From positions 1-5,709 of the forward strand of contig DAOVRE010000123.1 of the NCBI GenBank assembly GCA_030628305.1: 5,709 bases of DNA, written 5' to 3'. Positions 4,845-5,709 of this stretch are shown here, piece by piece. A program made the translations under genes and the position numbers. Numbering within the stretch: the first letter of the stretch is position 1; each line of letters starts with the position of its first letter. Source of the stretch: Candidatus Heimdallarchaeota archaeon. GTDB lineage: Archaea; Asgardarchaeota; Heimdallarchaeia; Heimdallarchaeales; Heimdallarchaeaceae. The notes below the pieces were generated by a model. That model saw only the letters and a program-made list of their open reading frames with translations, made no database searches and was not told where the DNA came from.

Positions 4845-5709
4845 TTATTCTATCATGTAATGAGTTGGAATAGTCAGTTTATCTTCTTTAAATCTCTTTA
4901 ATATCTCTTGAACCATCACTTTGCTGCTTGTCCCATCACCATAAGGATTATCCCATTTGATTTTCTCAAGATTTATCCGATTATTGAAATATGTAACTGC
5001 TGCTAGTATTTTTTCTTTTTCTGCACCTGCAAGGATGTTAGTTCCTTGTTCAATTGTTTCGACCCATTCTGTATTATCACGTAGTGTTATACATGGCACT
5101 TTTAGTGTTAAAGCCTCTTTCTGAATACCTCCACTATCTGTCAAAATCATTTTCGCATGTTTCTCTAACTGAATAAAATCTAGATATCCTAATGGATCAG
5201 TTAGAATAAAATTTTCACTTTTCAGCAAATAACCTAATTCAAAATGTTGAATTCTGTTCATAGTTCTTGGATGGATTGGATAAACTATTTTGTAATTCAA
5301 TTCATTTAAGGTTTCTAGAATAGCTTTTAGCCTTTCTTTATCATCAACATTTTCTTGTCTATGCAAAGTCAATAGCAAATAATCCTTTTCTTCCAAACCT
5401 AAATTTGTAAGCATTTTGCTTCCTACGACAGCTCTATCCAGATTATTCAGAATTCCATCTACCATCGTATCACCTGTTTGAAAGATCCAGCTCTCTTTTA
5501 TCCCTTCTGAAATCAAGGTTTCGGTAGCGGTACTGGATGTAGTAATTAATAAACTGCTCAGATGGTCAGTCAATCTTCTGTTTATTTCCTCAGGCATTCT
5601 ATAATCGAAACTTCTTAGACCAGATTCTAGATGTATTACTGGTATTTGTAACTTCACAGCTGCTAATCCACCTGCTATTGTTGAGTTTGTATCTCCAGCT
5701 ACTAGCACA
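4845..5709 (-). CDS. wecB: UDP-N-acetylglucosamine 2-epimerase, N-terminus outside window
   Basis: Non-hydrolysing epimerase (WecB/MnaA family, GT-B fold, cytosolic) interconverting UDP-GlcNAc and UDP-ManNAc, the substrate of the WecC encoded nearby. Counting the codon at 5706-5708 as 1, visible motifs are LVAGDTNST (2-10), HLESGLRS (26-33), MPEEINR (38-44), LTLHRQEN (113-120), TDSGGIQKEA (190-199) and NPYGDG (254-259). By alignment with E. coli WecB as I remember it, Asp6, Glu28, Glu40 and His116 match the catalytic set. The residue before Gly30 is Ser where Ala is usual. The first visible codon is GTG, encoding an internal Val of the buried strand before GDT, not a start. Compared with family members of about 375 residues, some 85-90 residues lie past the right edge. 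The stop is 4 bp from the glycosyltransferase stop, and the promoter is not in this window. Confidence 0.94.
   Translation of the reverse strand, partial: VLVAGDTNSTIAGGLAAVKLQIPVIHLESGLRSFDYRMPEEINRRLTDHLSSLLITTSSTATETLISEGIKESWIFQTGDTMVDGILNNLDRAVVGSKMLTNLGLEEKDYLLLTLHRQENVDDKERLKAILETLNELNYKIVYPIHPRTMNRIQHFELGYLLKSENFILTDPLGYLDFIQLEKHAKMILTDSGGIQKEALTLKVPCITLRDNTEWVETIEQGTNILAGAEKEKILAAVTYFNNRINLEKIKWDNPYGDGTSSKVMVQEILKRFKEDKLTIPTHYMIE

Noticed and set aside
5706..5708. GTG as the start of wecB
   Set aside because: It encodes the Val of the conserved strand leading into GDTNST; the family has about 85-90 residues before this point, so the gene is cut by the window edge.

Overview
The window looks like part of a surface-glycan (S-layer or N-glycan, capsule or exopolysaccharide) locus from an AT-rich archaeon. 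The archaeal call rests on three things. Upstream of all four visible start codons there is a TATA-like box about 26-34 nt away, and none has a Shine-Dalgarno motif in front of it, which is the arrangement of leaderless or near-leaderless archaeal transcripts. Terminator-like signals are oligo-T tracts without hairpins. The UDP-ManNAc dehydrogenase has the GGHCIPVYP-type active site that I associate with archaeal members. The low GC and AGA-rich arginine codons would suit several lineages, Asgard archaea among them, but nothing here fixes the phylum.

Layout. Positions 1-89 (minus) hold the N-terminal 29 codons of an unidentified gene. A 119-bp divergent promoter region (90-208) follows, then wecC (209-1576, plus), encoding UDP-N-acetyl-D-mannosamine dehydrogenase. 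Converging on it after 21 bp is an asparagine-synthetase-like ATP-dependent ligase (1598-3472, minus) whose glutaminase half lacks the nucleophilic cysteine. A second divergent promoter region (3473-3604, 132 bp) separates it from a GT4-like glycosyltransferase (3605-4840, plus). Four bp later comes the convergent 3' end of wecB (4845-5709, minus), encoding UDP-GlcNAc 2-epimerase, whose N-terminus lies beyond the right edge. Every adjacent pair is on opposite strands, so each gene appears to be transcribed alone. No gene-free stretch exceeds 132 bp, and there are no RNA genes, mobile elements or CRISPR arrays.

How the genes may work together. WecB converts UDP-GlcNAc to UDP-ManNAc, and WecC oxidises that to UDP-ManNAcA. 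The ligase has an intact SGGLDS ATP-pyrophosphatase loop but cannot use glutamine. It could adenylate the C6 carboxylate of ManNAcA (free or in a glycan) and couple it to ammonia or an amino acid. Threonine-amidated ManNAcA is known from Methanococcus voltae N-glycan. The glycosyltransferase would add a sugar, possibly this one, to the growing glycan. The first two steps are well supported; the ligase substrate and the transferase donor are inferred from context only.

The most interesting points are the cysteine-less ligase with a Tyr where asparagine synthetases carry a key Glu, paired substitutions in the WecC active site, and symmetric repeats in both divergent promoter regions.
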